Source: Pogostemon cablin
Lineage: Eukaryota > Streptophyta > Magnoliopsida > Lamiales > Lamiaceae
Length of the DNA: 64,000 nt
Reading direction: 5' to 3'
Assembly (NCBI GenBank): GCA_023678885.1
Contig: CM042987.1
Coordinates: 28,978,927-29,042,926 of the forward strand
Positions 10,553 to 21,734 of the stretch are shown in pieces (positions within the stretch are counted from its first letter, which is position 1; each line of letters starts with the position of its first letter). Below the pieces are notes generated by a model. It did no database searches and had not been told where the DNA came from. It saw only the letters and a list, made by a program, of their open reading frames with translations. Both the position numbers and the translations under genes were made by a program.

Positions 10553-12449
10553 CGCTGCAGATGGATTTCGCTGCCTCTTAGACCGCATTATACCCTCTTC
10601 ATCACCCCTGGGTGTGGGGGCCATCGGGCTGAGCGCCTCCACCGGTCTAGTAGGGGAATGTCTAACCCCTGACCTCGAGCTGGTTGGCCCAGCTTCAGAT
10701 ATCCTGGTCTGCGCAAGCTCTGATCGAAGGCGCCTAATCTCAGCCGTAAGTGCCTGTCGAAAATAATGAGCTGTTTGATGCTCAGACACAACCTGACAAG
10801 CAAGGTTGTGTAAAAATTCATCCTGTTGATCCAGCCTACGAAAGACCCTTTCTTGGAAGTCCTAATCATATCCCTGGTGGGGTTGATCACCTCGGTATGC
10901 GTCCCTAGAGCCACTCCCATGAAAACCTGGGGAATCATTCATCCTATCGTCAAGAGGCTGCTGCGCGTCTGCGTCGTAATGATGTTGTTCGTCATGCTCT
11001 TTCATAAATCGAGCATGCCAGCCAGCACTCGGATCATAGGAACCGGGCTCAACATACGTCCTCTCCCCTGAAGCATATCCGCTGTGATCAGGACTGGGAG
11101 TACAGCGAGGTTGGTAGGAATGGGGATCCCGATTTGTCATCCAAGTCGCAGCATCATCCGCATGTTGGCCCCTCCACGCATCATCAACAGCCACACCCGT
11201 ATAGTACCGCTGATCCCATGGATTACCGGTAGGATCGTATGCCCGGACAGCCTTTGTGTTGGTTTTAGAGAATGACTTTGTGTACATCCCCATGATCAAC
11301 CCCTCCAAAGGCTCATCCTCTATGCCAATCCAATACCCTTGGCTAAGCTCATCAGGAAGGATCATCGGAAAATCAACCACATCAAGAGCCTGATTCAAAA
11401 TAAACAATTACATAAGAAACAATATAAAATATATATGTCTTCACTAAATGGATTAATAAGTCATACCTGATCAAACAGAGTCCTATCAACCCTCTTCCAT
11501 TTGCGAAAAATCCATCGCAAGCAGAGTGGCCTTAAATTCAACCTACCGTGGGGAACATGGCCATACGGTGCAGCAACGGCAGGTAGACGCTCGTACGCCC
11601 AAACCTGTCACACGTAAACCACATATGTCAGATAATTAATACTAAAATTGAAAATACACTATAACTTTAATATATCAAACCTAAAACACGTACCAGTAAT
11701 GCGAATGTGCACCCGTAAAAGTGGTATCTGTACCGATCGGGATTTGCTTTAGCTGGGACTTTGGTCACAATGTGGTCCATAAAGTGCAAAAGCGTCATAT
11801 AGCTGACCTGTCCCCAAGGGAATAAATCCCATCTCTGTTCGTCCTCCACTAGGCACCAGACCCAGTTGTCTACTCCCACCTTGGTGACATCCGACCCAAG
11901 GAGAAAGTAGTACAACAACAGAACTTTAGCAACCTTAACTGCGTCCTCAGGGCTAACACCTATAAATCTTCGCCCTTCAAAGTCACTAGCAATCTGACTT
12001 ACTAAAGGTCTCTCACCCTGACCATAAAACCTATCATATAACCCACCAGACGGGATACCATACGTCTCGTTCGGATCAAAGCCGAGTCTATCCCGAAAAT
12101 AGAGTCCCATAATCCTCATGAACTCTACCCGGCTAAAACTAAGGCACACGTCTCCAACCTGAAAATACCTAGCCGTTAAATCGTCCCCCCTATGTATGAT
12201 CTCACAGGTCATGAGACTGTGCAGATGAGCATTCGCGTTCCACTCATCGCTGAGATCCCAGTAATGACCAAAACATGATCTCTTAAATATCTCCTCCGCA
12301 TTACCCCCAACCCTAGTTAACTGCCTACGAATGATATCCATAACTACCCCAGGTTTGCAGTAATTATGTATACTGCATTGTTGACCCTGCATGGAAGGAC
12401 GCTTCCATTCACCCTGCACATATATATTTTTTTTTGCTAAATAAGACAT
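10400..12449 (-). CDS. DUF1985-like MULE accessory gene, one in-frame stop
   Basis: Exon A (from 12449, or from an acceptor at about 12415) ends at GCATTACTG/GTACGT. Exon B follows GTGACAG and reads VWAYERLPAVAAPYGH...RTLFDQ before GTATGA. Exon C follows TTGAATCAG and reads ALDVVDFPMILPDELSQGYW. Exon A has FKRSCFGHYWDL, HSLMTCEIIHRGDD, LSFSRVEFMRIMGL and LFPWGQVSYMTLL, the pattern of the DUF1985 domain found in plant MULEs, usually ahead of a Ulp1 protease. No protease is present here; instead there is a His/Asp/Gln-rich tail. A TAG at 10862-10864 interrupts a frame otherwise open to 10400, so it may be a point nonsense change. If read through, the 3' end overlaps the transposase on the other strand. 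Confidence 0.75.
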
Positions 12450-12525
12450 AAATTCATAATTATGGGCAAAATAACAATAAGTTCATGAAAACCCTAAAAC
12501 GAAATATTTGAACACAAACATTTAC

Positions 12526-13114
12526 TCTATTCGGCCCAAAGTTCCTTCTATTCGGCCTACCAATTCCTCTATTCGGCCTACAGAGTTGTTCTATTCGGCC
12601 AACTCTAAATCTCTATTCGGCCAACAAAAATTTCATTAAATTTAAAAATACAAGTCTTCCAGTTTACTCTATTCGGCCAACACTTGTTCTATTCGGCCTA
12701 AAGATTTGTTCTATTCGGCCTAAAGAAAACCTCTATTCAGCCTACCAAAATTAAAAAAGTCATTACTACACTTTGCTCTATTCGGCCTACACACTTGTTC
12801 TATTCGGCCTGAAGTATTGTTCTATTCGGCCTACTGAAAACCCCTATTCGGCCAACCAAAATTATATGTCATTGCTCATATATTTTGCTCTATTCGGCCT
12901 ACACATGTTCTATTCGGCCTGAAGTATTGTTCTATTCGGCCTGAAGTATTGTTCTATTCGGCCTACACTTGTTCTATTCGGCCTGAAGTTTTGTTCTATT
13001 CGGCCTACACTTGTTCTATTCGGCCTGAAGTTTTGTTCTATTCGGCCTGACGTTTTGTTCTATTCGGCCTGAAGAATTGTTCTATTCGGCCTACTGAAAA
13101 CATCTACTCAGCCA
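12526..13114 (-). repeat. Right subterminal array, inverted relative to the left
   Basis: About 24 copies of TCTATTCGGCC, the reverse complement of the left-array motif, mostly as TTGTTCTATTCGGCCTGAAG / CCTACAC units of 18-24 bp. It starts about 80 bp upstream of the DUF1985-like gene's first ATG, as the left array lies upstream of the transposase. Confidence 0.95.
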
Positions 13115-13288
13115 AGACAATATTTAAAAAAAACCAAAAATAAATGAACACTACTGCATTCCTACTACAGTAAAGGTCAATTCAACACCTTACATTACAT
13201 TACACACAGTACATTATAGGTATTTTAACATGCCAATAACAATGCTTATATACATACCTAAAAATTTGCCATTTCAAGTTGATGCACT

Positions 13289-13440
13289 CTGGAGACCGCA
13301 AATGGAGAATTCTGGAGACCGCAAATGGAGAATTCTCCACCAAGAAATGCACTGTTCTTCACTGGGACGAATAGAGAGAAGAAGAGAGAGGTGTTGGACG
13401 AATGGAGAGAAGAAGAGAGAGTGTGTTGGACGAAATATGA
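13289..13440. repeat. Short tandem repeats near the right MULE end
   Basis: CTGGAGACCGCAAATGGAGAA occurs twice (13289-13334). Then GACGAATAGAGAGAAGAAGAG and two related copies (13366-13440), period about 32 bp, contain a GACGAAT-AGA core that looks like a diverged form of the array motif. Confidence 0.75.
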
Positions 13441-14409
13441 GATAGAAAGAAACAAAGAAACAAAGAATGAAGGGAGAGAAAAAGGTGAAAGTGATGGGTA
13501 TTGATGTACCCCACCAACCCACATCCAAAATCTTAAATTCAAAATTTAAAACTTCAAAAAATGTGGTCCACCCACCCCGCATTTATTGCAGTCAAAACTG
13601 ACATGATGATGGCTCAATTATTTTCGTCCTTTGTGTAACAGTTATGGGGGTAATTTGGGGAATCCACTTGAAAGTGGCTAGTAAAAATTGGTTTTAAGAG
13701 ATGTGGCTATTTTAAATTGTACTTTATCAGAAGTGGCCATTAAAAAATCGGACTCTAATAATTTTGGGCTAATGTGTGGGATGGCTTCCTCTAAGTCATG
13801 AGCCAAATCATTATGGGCTTCCTAACAAATCTCCACCTATTTATCCTAACCCAACAGTAGTATTAGAGCCAGATTTTAAACTAGTATCAAAGCTAGACCC
13901 CAAACTTAATCTATGGATGAGATGTTTCTCGCCTCAAACTGACTCTTAACTCATTTATTGGATGGCTTGGTGGGATTGTTTGAGGGGAAAAGGTGGGTTG
14001 AGTAGGCAATCAAAATCCCATATTAATTAGAAGTGATGATGACTTTGAATTTATAAGTGTTGACTCAGAGACAGATTTATGTTAGAATAATGATTAAGGG
14101 TTATAGTTGTACCCCAAAATCAATTTTCCCTTATAAAAAAGTAATAAAAATTAATTTGTACCCTTAATTATGAAAATATTATTATAAATTTAACGCATTA
14201 TTATTTACACATTTTTAAAGATAATGTCTTAAAAAAAAGCTGGTGTAAGCAATTAAAATTTACGATCCAATTAAATGGCGACATGTGAATTTTATTGATT
14301 AAATATCAATTTTAATTTATTTTGGAATTCAAATAAATTTATCTAAAATAAATTAATAAATAATTGATAATTAATTTAAAACCCAACAAGTTAAATGGAC
14401 TTAAATTAA

Positions 14410-14560
14410 ATGAGGGCTGATACAAGTCAAACAAGCTCAAATCAAAGGTGGCTTGACCCAAGTCAAACAAGCGCAACTTAAATGTGGCCTGGTTCAAGTC
14501 AAATAAGCCCAAATTAAATGTGGACTGACTCAAGTCAAATAAGTCCAGACAAATTAAATC
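14410..14560. repeat. Tandem repeat, period about 36 bp
   Basis: Four or more diverged copies around AAGTCAAACAAGCNCAA followed by TTAAATGTGGCCTG. It lies upstream of the TATA box in the U3-like part of the LTR, so it may be an enhancer-type repeat. Confidence 0.7.
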
Positions 14561-14769
14561 AGGCCTAAGACAAATAAGCCTGACTTAAAGCTTAAGCAAA
14601 TGGAAGGTCCAAGCCCGCAGAATTAGGTCAAATCAGCCCTGAACCAATCAAACTGTGAGTTATAGATGGAAGGTTCTTCACCCTTCACCTATATAAGGAG
14701 CCCTCCTCTATTCATTCCAAACACATTCAAGCACTCGAAGACGATGCTCTTGAAGAGATCAAGAACATG

Positions 14770-15250
14770 AGTAAAGCTCCCTCAAGATCTTCAAGCGAAG
14801 AACAAGTAAAGAACGATCTTCAAATCTTCAAGTCTTCAAGCTCAAGATCTTCAAGCCTTCAAAACTTCAAGCGAAGAACAAGTCGAAGATCTTCAAGTCT
14901 TCAAGCCTTCAAAGCTTCAAGCGAAGCACAAGCGAAGATCTTCAAGCAATCTTCAAATCTTCGAGTCTTCAAGCTCAAGATCTTCAAGTCTTCAAAGTTT
15001 CAAGCGAAGAACAAGTCGAAGATCTTCAAGCAATCTTCAAGCTCAAGATCTTCAAGTCTTCAAAGCTTCAAGCGAAGAATAAGGCGAAGATCTTCAAGCC
15101 TTCAAATCTTCAAGCTTCAAGTGAAGAACAAGTTCAAGCATCTTCAAACTTCAAGTCAAGATCTTTAAACAAGTCTCAAAATCTTCAAGCTCTAAGCGAA
15201 GAACAAGTTCAAGCATCTTCAAGCTTCAAGTCAAGAAAAGCTCAAGATCA
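14770..15250. repeat. TCTTCAAG / AGCGAAGAACAAG array
   Basis: About 480 bp made of interspersed TCTTCAAG and AGCGAAGAACAAGT words. Every forward frame is fairly open because of composition, not selection. It lies just downstream of the LTR's TATA box, so it would be at the start of its transcript. Confidence 0.85.
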
Positions 15251-15698
15251 TCTTCGAAGTAACTTCAAGTTAAAAGCGGCCTCCAATTTGGGATCAAGGC
15301 TCCAAGTCCCCCAGATCAAGCGTTCTTCGTGGAAAGCTCTCCAGTCAACGTTCAATCCGAACAAAGGTTCAACACCTCCGGATCGACGTTACAAGATTAT
15401 ACACCCGAGTTCAGACAAGCTTCGTTTGAAGATCCAGCTCAACACACATGCTGTCAACACAGTCAGCATACACTCCAGTCAAAGAAGTCAAAGTCAACAC
15501 ACACAAGTCAAGTCAAAGTCAAGTTGGTTCGAGAGAAGAATCAGAGGATTGATTGAGATTGTAACCCGCTTAAATATTCTCCAAATTAAATCCATCTGAA
15601 ATTATCTTTGTACCCAATTTGTATTTATTTATTATAAATACAAAAATTGTTGTTACAACTGGTAATTATAGTTATAATTTATAAATTTTTTTTTTTAA

Positions 15699-17010
15699 GG
15701 GTTAATTGCGCCAAAAGTCCTGATTTTTTAGTAAATTTTAAATTAGTCCAAACTTTTCAAAATTTACAAATAAGTACTCAACTTTAGGCTCGTTTTTCAA
15801 ATCAAGCCATCGGGCAGCCATCCAGCTGCCCGGATGCTGACATAGCATTTTATTTGCAGATTAGTCTCCACATGTCTACTTGGTAAGAGAAATTGACTTG
15901 TAGTCTGTCCCACCTCAAATAATGTTTTTTTAATTCTTCTATAATATATTTCCCTTTTGTTTTCGTTTCTTTTCGCTGTCAATGTTAACCACATTCTTTT
16001 GATGGTAGGTAGTTATTAACAAGTTAATAGATTCATATTTTGATGTTGGCGTTGTTGTTTCTTGGAATTAATGTTATCTTTTCGTGATTGAGTTGGTGGA
16101 AGTATTTTTATTTTCCGACAGATATGGGGTGGCATCGACGGCGCATGGCGGTCGAGTACAATCGGACCACACACCACTTCGCCGTTGAAATCCTCTCGTC
16201 TCCTCCTCTATCTCTTTCCTTCGAAGCCTAAAATCGCCGCCTCCATGGGTTCTCTGCTCAACTACGCCATCCGCCGCTTCCCTTCTCTCTCCCTCACCGT
16301 CACTTCACCGCCATCTGCCGTTTCCCTTCTCTCTCCCTTACCGACCTTCGTTTCCTCAATCGCATTGGCACCGGCGATATCGGCTGTCTACCTGGCCGAA
16401 CTCAAGCCGGCGCCCCTCTCGCATTGGCCGCGGATCCACCGAAACCGCCACTGTCTACGCGGTCGAGCCAACCTAACCGGCCCTTCCCTCTCCAGATCTC
16501 ATCATTCATTCCGAAATTGGAGTTACCAGCCTTCTCCCAATCTCGTTGCGCCGCCTACTTCGCAGACCATCGTCAACCACTGCAAGTATCTCGCCGTCAT
16601 CTGTGCAACCCACACTATGCGCTGTCACCAGAAATCAAGCAATGCCGCCAATTCGCCTCCGTTGTAGGAAGGAAGAAGTGACGACGTGGTTGAAGGTAAA
16701 GTTTTTCGTATAGTTGCAGAAGTGGTGGAATTCTTCAGGTTGGACATTTGGAGAGAAGGATGAAGATGATGACGTGGAATTTTTCAGGGTGGAGCGAAGG
16801 ATAAATTGATGACAAGTGAGGAAGGATGAAGGTGATGATGTGGAATTTTTTGGAAGAAAGTTTGACACGTCAGCCACCGGACAGGCCTCCACCTGCCCGG
16901 TGGCTTGATTTGCAAAGTTTGCTTAAGGTCGATAACTTATTTGTAATTATTGAAAAGTTTGGACTAATTTGAAATTTGCGAAATGGTCAGGACTTTAGGC
17001 GCAATTAATT
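15699..17010. mobile_element. MULE-like element with GC-rich cargo
   Basis: Long inverted ends (about 150 bp): left GGGTTAATTGCGCCAAAAGTCCTGA... and right complement AATTAATTGCGCCTAAAGTCCTGA..., both continuing through ATTAGTCCAAACTTTTCAA and a CAAGCCA-CGGGCAG motif. TTTTTTTAA flanks both sides (15690-15698, 17011-17019), formally a 9-bp repeat but low complexity. The interior (about 16120-16680) is GC-rich and codon-like, with a partial duplication of CCGCTTCCCTTCTCTCTCCC. No transposase. Confidence 0.7.
16185..16667 (+). other. Unidentified ORF in MULE cargo
   Basis: A 160-residue open frame rich in Ser, Pro, Leu and Ala (MGSLLNYAIRRFPSLSL... from an internal ATG at 16245). Composition resembles an organelle transit peptide, and the surrounding GC content resembles captured exon sequence. 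I recognise no family. A second overlapping frame (16424-16681) is also open, so the true frame is undecided. Confidence 0.3.
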
Positions 17011-17019
17011 TTTTTTTAA

Positions 17020-19213
17020 TAGTATATTAATAATTACAAATTTTACTTCTAAATTTTAATTTCTGAATCTGTCCCTGGTGGACTAGACTCTCTTTTGCGC
17101 AGGCTTTTTGAAGGAAAGTCCAAGAGTAAAATCATACGAGACTATAGTTTTGAATAATATCATTTTATTTGATGAGTGGTCTATTCGACCCTTTGTTCAT
17201 TGAGCCATCACTTATTTCGCAAAGTAGAGAAATATTGGGTCATTTGGGCTGTGTGGGGCCCAATGATGGCCTTCAAATTTTACCTTGGCCGGCCCATTCC
17301 ATGGGTGGCCCACCCTTCTCACTATTAGAGTTTCCATGGCCTCCTCTTTCAGTCTTTCATTAATTCATTCTATGTGCCACCGGCTGAGATACCCAACCAC
17401 TCCAATGTCTTTCTGATATTGATCAATAGTTTTTGGGGTGTCACCATTAAGATGCTAGAATTATCACTAAATAACGTTGTTAAAAATAAATCAAACAGCA
17501 ATCATTTAGAAATTGTATAATATACATCTTCCTTAGTTAAGATAAAATTGAGGATTATTTAATAATCGACGGGAATCTGGCAATGTTCACACAAACGGGC
17601 TTCAGCATTCAATGTAAGAGAATATTAAGATCTCTAATCATCAATTATTAGTTAGTTAGTTAGTTATTATTACTAAATGGCAGTACTTTATGTAAGCATT
17701 AATTATCACCTAATATAATTAACAACTAAATGCATTAGTTAGATATTGTCAAATATTATGTTTATTAATTTTTAATTAATAATGAGATGTCATCCCATAT
17801 GACGTATGTATATCCTTGATTCCTCAAAATAATTAATTGCAGTGAAGTTGGGGATTGACTTAATCTAAATCAAGTGCAACTTATCTTGAATTAGTCAACG
17901 GATAATTAGAAAATTATAATCCCCTCCATAGTATATAATAATAAACAAATTAGTTGGTCTCTTGTGCCCAATGTACAAGATGGTACAAGATGTGTGTAAG
18001 GGTACAACATTTTGTTTTAAAGACTATTTTAAATTTTTAATTAATAAGAGTATAACATTTTGTTCTAAAAGATATACACTTTCACTAAATTTTATTTTTA
18101 TTTTTTTAGAAAATAAAGGGTATACATCTTATACTAAATATATATAATTTAATATTAAAGAGTATCTAGGCGCACGGTGTCCCAGGGGATACACAAGTTT
18201 TAATCTAAACAAACATATGTGTGAATCGAGATTGTTACTTCTTTGATTTATTCATTACTCTTTAATATATATGAAAATTTATTTTTTAAAGATATTAATT
18301 AGTATTACTTTTATCTAATGAAAAATATTACTATTCAAATATTTGCACACTTATTTATTGGGAAAAACTTGTATGAGATCGTCTCACGTAAATTCTTATA
18401 TGAAACGGATAAAAACAGTTACTCTTCAAATTATTGTAATCCCGATTTATAGATTACTCTTCAATACATGAAAAATTAGTCTTTTGAGAGATGAACTATT
18501 ACTCAATATTACTCTTCACACCAGACTTACTCTTAAAAATATTACTCTTCAAATTCTCATATGTCATGTCGATATTGATTAACACATACACTAATTTTAT
18601 AACAAGATTACTCATTGTGAAAAATACTTTTTAGAGAGATAAATTATTACCTCTTTTAAATAAAAATTATTACTAATAAAACATTAAAAAAAATAACCTG
18701 ATCTATTTTTCTAAATAGGAAGTAGAAGTGCGGAAATATTCAACATAAACATAACCTACTTGGTGATTGCAGATTCTTTTTTGATAATAAAAACAGTCGT
18801 ATATATAAATATCTCCGTTCAAGTTTAAAATCAAAGTATTATGTTATTTCTTTATGTTCAATCATCTATATCTAGAATTATTTACTCTATTTAAATGTAT
18901 TTGTATAAATGGAATCGATGTTACATATCTAAATGTATCATGAAACATAAGTAACGACAAATTATATATATTATTCTAAGTGAGTTGGTCTAACATACAT
19001 GATAACAGGGGTATATATGTATACATATTCGATTCAATTTAAAAGGAGAAGCTTTCTTGTAAGATTGGGAAGTCTTACATATAGATTCATAATTAAAATA
19101 CAATGATAAATTAAATTACGATTTTAAAGTTGTTAAAATATGATTTATTAAAATTATATTTTAATGAATCAAACATTATATTTTATTGGATTATATTTTA
19201 ATTAACAACCATA
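17020..19213. other. Intergenic, no gene seen
   Basis: AT-rich. Includes a TTAG microsatellite (about 17648-17668). At about 18366 there is one copy of a GAGATCGTCTCACGTAAATTC motif that also forms the ends of the MITE at 28130-28379. Confidence 0.6.
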
Positions 19214-19753
19214 AAATCATATTATGAACCGATTAAATATTAAATGATATTATTTTCTACAATTTAAACTTTAAAATGAAGTGGTAATTTAATATGGTAT
19301 CAGACTCAATTCTTAGTAAAGATTCGAGGTTCGAACCTCATCTCCACTCATTTATAAAATAAAGTCCATGTGAAGGCTTGAGATTAATGACCTCACTTGC
19401 ACATGAGGGGACGTATTAGATTGAGCTTTAATTAAATATTAAATGATACTTCTCTCTATATGCTAAAACTTTTAGATGAAATTATCATTTAACATGCTAT
19501 TAGACCCAAACTTATTAAAAATCCAAGTCAAATTATTTCGCTTGCACGTTAGGGGACGTGTTAGAGTAAACTGATTAAATATTCAATGATACTCATGCAA
19601 CTCCTCTCTACAAACTTATAATCTGCATGCAATATTTGAGGCAAATTACCTCGTTTTTCATGTGGGAGAGTGTGTTATAGTGCACTGATTAAATATTAAA
19701 TGATACATTTCTCTATCAGCTTAAATTTTTAAATGAGGTAATCATTTAATACA
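19214..19753. mobile_element. TRIM retroelement in tandem (four LTR copies)
   Basis: Four copies of a short LTR: about 19214-19294, 19414-19494, a shorter one from 19559, and 19673-19753. Copies two and four are both 81 bp. Shared text: GATTAAATATTAAATGATAC ... TCTCTNTA ... TTTAGATGANNT ... ATTTAACA. LTR1 is followed by TGGTATCAGAC, the initiator-tRNA-Met primer-site motif, and LTR2 by a diverged copy. GAGGGGACG purine-rich tracts precede LTR2 and LTR3. The first spacer also holds GAGGTTCGAACCTC, a tRNA B-box-like word. Layout LTR-internal-LTR-internal-LTR-internal-LTR fits ectopic recombination between TRIM copies. Confidence 0.75.
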
Positions 19754-20450
19754 TATATTAATGTGTCACACATCATACTTGAGAGAATCATATATCTATA
19801 AACACCTTAAAATCATATTTTAATTTATCATTCATCATATTTTAATTATTTTAAAATTGTATTTTCTCTATTTAAAAATTATACTTTAATAATAGATTAA
19901 ATTATAAATTTATGGACTTATAAATTTCACAAAAGACTCTGTCTTTAAATTATATATTTAAAATAAATAAACAAAAAGAATAAAACTATAAATAAGTATA
20001 TATATATATATATATTAAATATCAAAGATTAAATTAAGGGTATAAAACTAATTTACATATGATTAAAATATAATCTAAAATATAGATGTACGAAAATTAA
20101 TTTCATTCACTCCATGCATATATACAATAATGAGAATTGGGAAAATATCAAAATTCGTTTTTAAATATTATCTATTCTAATTTTAGTAAGTATTTATTTG
20201 TAATTCTCAATTTTGATAATTTTTTGTCCAGTTAATTTTATCTTTTTTGTTAAAAATAAATTTTCTTAATCTCCACGCGCACAAGAATACGTGAAGTAAT
20301 TACTGAGATAGTAGAGTAATAATAATGAATATAACCATGTAGGATACATCGGTGTACCCAGTGCACTCAAAATATCCCATACATTTTTTTGAAATTTTTT
20401 ACATTTTATCTTTAATGCATGCATATCATCCAACAATATGATGTAAAATA

Positions 20451-20692
20451 CTCTCCGTCTCACATTTATCTTCACACTTTATGTTTTCACCATAAAAAAA
20501 ACATTTACCACAAAAGTCATTTTAATTTAGAAAATACAATTCTCATCTAACACACATAATATATATTACATAATTTATTTATTATTTAAAAATACTTAAA
20601 TACCCCTAAAAATTAATAAAGTTATTCAATAAGTAAAATTTCTCAAACTACATTTATATAGTATCGTTGCATTAAGTGTGGATCGAATGGAG
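20451..20692. mobile_element. Stowaway-like MITE
   Basis: Begins CTCTCCGTCTCACATTTATC and ends GTGGATCGAATGGAG, inverted complements, flanked by TA on both sides. Confidence 0.75.
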
Positions 20693-21079
20693 TATATAAC
20701 GCCATTTTTCGCATTACAATAGACAAAAAACAAAACTTAATATGTTATCCTTTAAACTAAAAAAAGATGATTGAAAAAAAAAAGTTAGTAACCTTTAAAT
20801 TCAACCCATTACCTATCAAATATTATACTTCTTATTACTCTATGTCTAAAATAAAATATACATATAAAGAGAATAAATCTAATTTTTTATTTTAGGATTA
20901 TGTTTACCTTTATTTAGTTACAATTTCCTCCTACACTAGTGCAAGTGTACAACTGAAAATGTACTTTTCGTCCTCAATGAATTTTAAAAATACTAGCAGT
21001 TGTTCTTTCACTAATTTTATTGATTTGAAATTGAAAAATATAAAATATGTTTTTAATTTTTTTTAAGTGGTGTAAACGA

Positions 21080-21296
21080 GCACGGGATATTCTGTGACAC
21101 ATTGGTGTGACATTTTCTGTAACAACTGCTTATGAAATGACACGTGTCGGGGTGGAGAAATCCAATCCCTGCCCCAAGAGTTGACTGGTTGACTTAGGAT
21201 ATAGTTTTCCTTCTCTCTCTTATGTGTCACTCATCCCAACGGAGTGTCACAAGATATGTCACACCAAAATGGCATAGAAGATCTAAACCCGTGTAA
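21080..21296. mobile_element. Short inverted-repeat element upstream of the GLTP gene
   Basis: Left CACGGGATATTCTGTGACAC...GGTGTGACA and right complement CACGGGTTTAGATCTTCTATG...GGTGTGACA mirror each other imperfectly. A more diverged half-copy follows at about 21300-21460. The element contains ACACGTGT (about 21141), a G-box core, some 590 bp before the GLTP start codon. Confidence 0.5.
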
Positions 21297-21671
21297 ACGA
21301 TTTCGAATATTTTGTTACATTTTGATGTTAAATATAATGACTAACACGTATGGACCTTTTTCCTCTAGATTGATATTTTTCTTTTAGTGTATAAATTTTA
21401 TTATATTCTACGTCCATTTTCCAATTGCTTGCAATATGAGATGTAACACCAAAATATAATAGAAGATCCGTCAGCAAACATCACATCTTCATACGAGTGA
21501 CGATGACAGAAAATATGAAAACAGATGTATGATAGGGCATGAAATTAAGAAAGATTATATTGAATATTGCTTTATTTGTGATAGGATTCTTGAGTTTAAA
21601 AACTCAATAATTTAGAAATTCCAAATAAACAGATTGCTGAGGTAGATTGTTACTCGAGTCTACTGCTGCTA

Positions 21672-21680
21672 TATATAAAA
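21672..21680 (+). promoter_or_regulatory. TATA box of the GLTP-like gene
   Basis: TATATAAAA lies 55-63 bp upstream of the ATG at 21735, leaving a short purine-rich leader (GAAGAGAGAGAAAGAGAGAG). Spacing fits a transcription start near 21700-21710. Confidence 0.65.
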
Positions 21681-21734
21681 TTATAATTGTGGGGGCACCT
21701 AGAATCTTTCTAGTGAAGAGAGAGAAAGAGAGAG

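Larger units (their letters stand above)
6624..13755. mobile_element. 7.1-kb Mutator-like element (MULE), nearly complete
   Basis: Long inverted ends (about 115 bp: 6624-6737 and 13640-13755) share segments such as AGTGGCCACTT, TAAGTGGCCACAT and CTAGCCACTTT in mirrored order. The perfect 9-bp direct repeat TAATAATTT flanks it at 6615-6623 and 13756-13764. It carries a mudrA-like transposase gene (+) and a DUF1985-like gene (-), transcribed towards each other. Inside each end is a large array of a GGCCGAATAGA motif, the two arrays in opposite orientation. Gene arrangement recalls MuDR (convergent mudrA/mudrB), but the second gene is unrelated to mudrB. Confidence 0.93.
14244..15657 (+). mobile_element. 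Probable solo LTR with repeat-rich interior
   Basis: Starts TGTAAGCAATT and ends TTGTTGTTACA. The flanks GCTGG (14239-14243) and ACTGG (15658-15662) match in 4 of 5 positions. A TATA box (CTATATAAGG, about 14690) is followed by a low-complexity transcribed part. No internal retrotransposon region adjoins it. The ORFs inside (Ser/Lys/Phe-rich) are repeat artefacts. Called a solo LTR from ends, TSD and promoter layout; family unknown. Confidence 0.6.

Noticed and set aside
14767..15599. Ser/Lys/Phe-rich repeat ORF and following ORFs
   Set aside because: Composition follows the TCTTCAAG array in a solo LTR; no conserved domain.
19294..19340. tRNA-derived SINE at TGGTATCAGAC...GGTTCGAACC
   Set aside because: The same TGGTATCAGA word fits a retroelement primer site between repeated 81-bp LTRs, which explains the whole region better.
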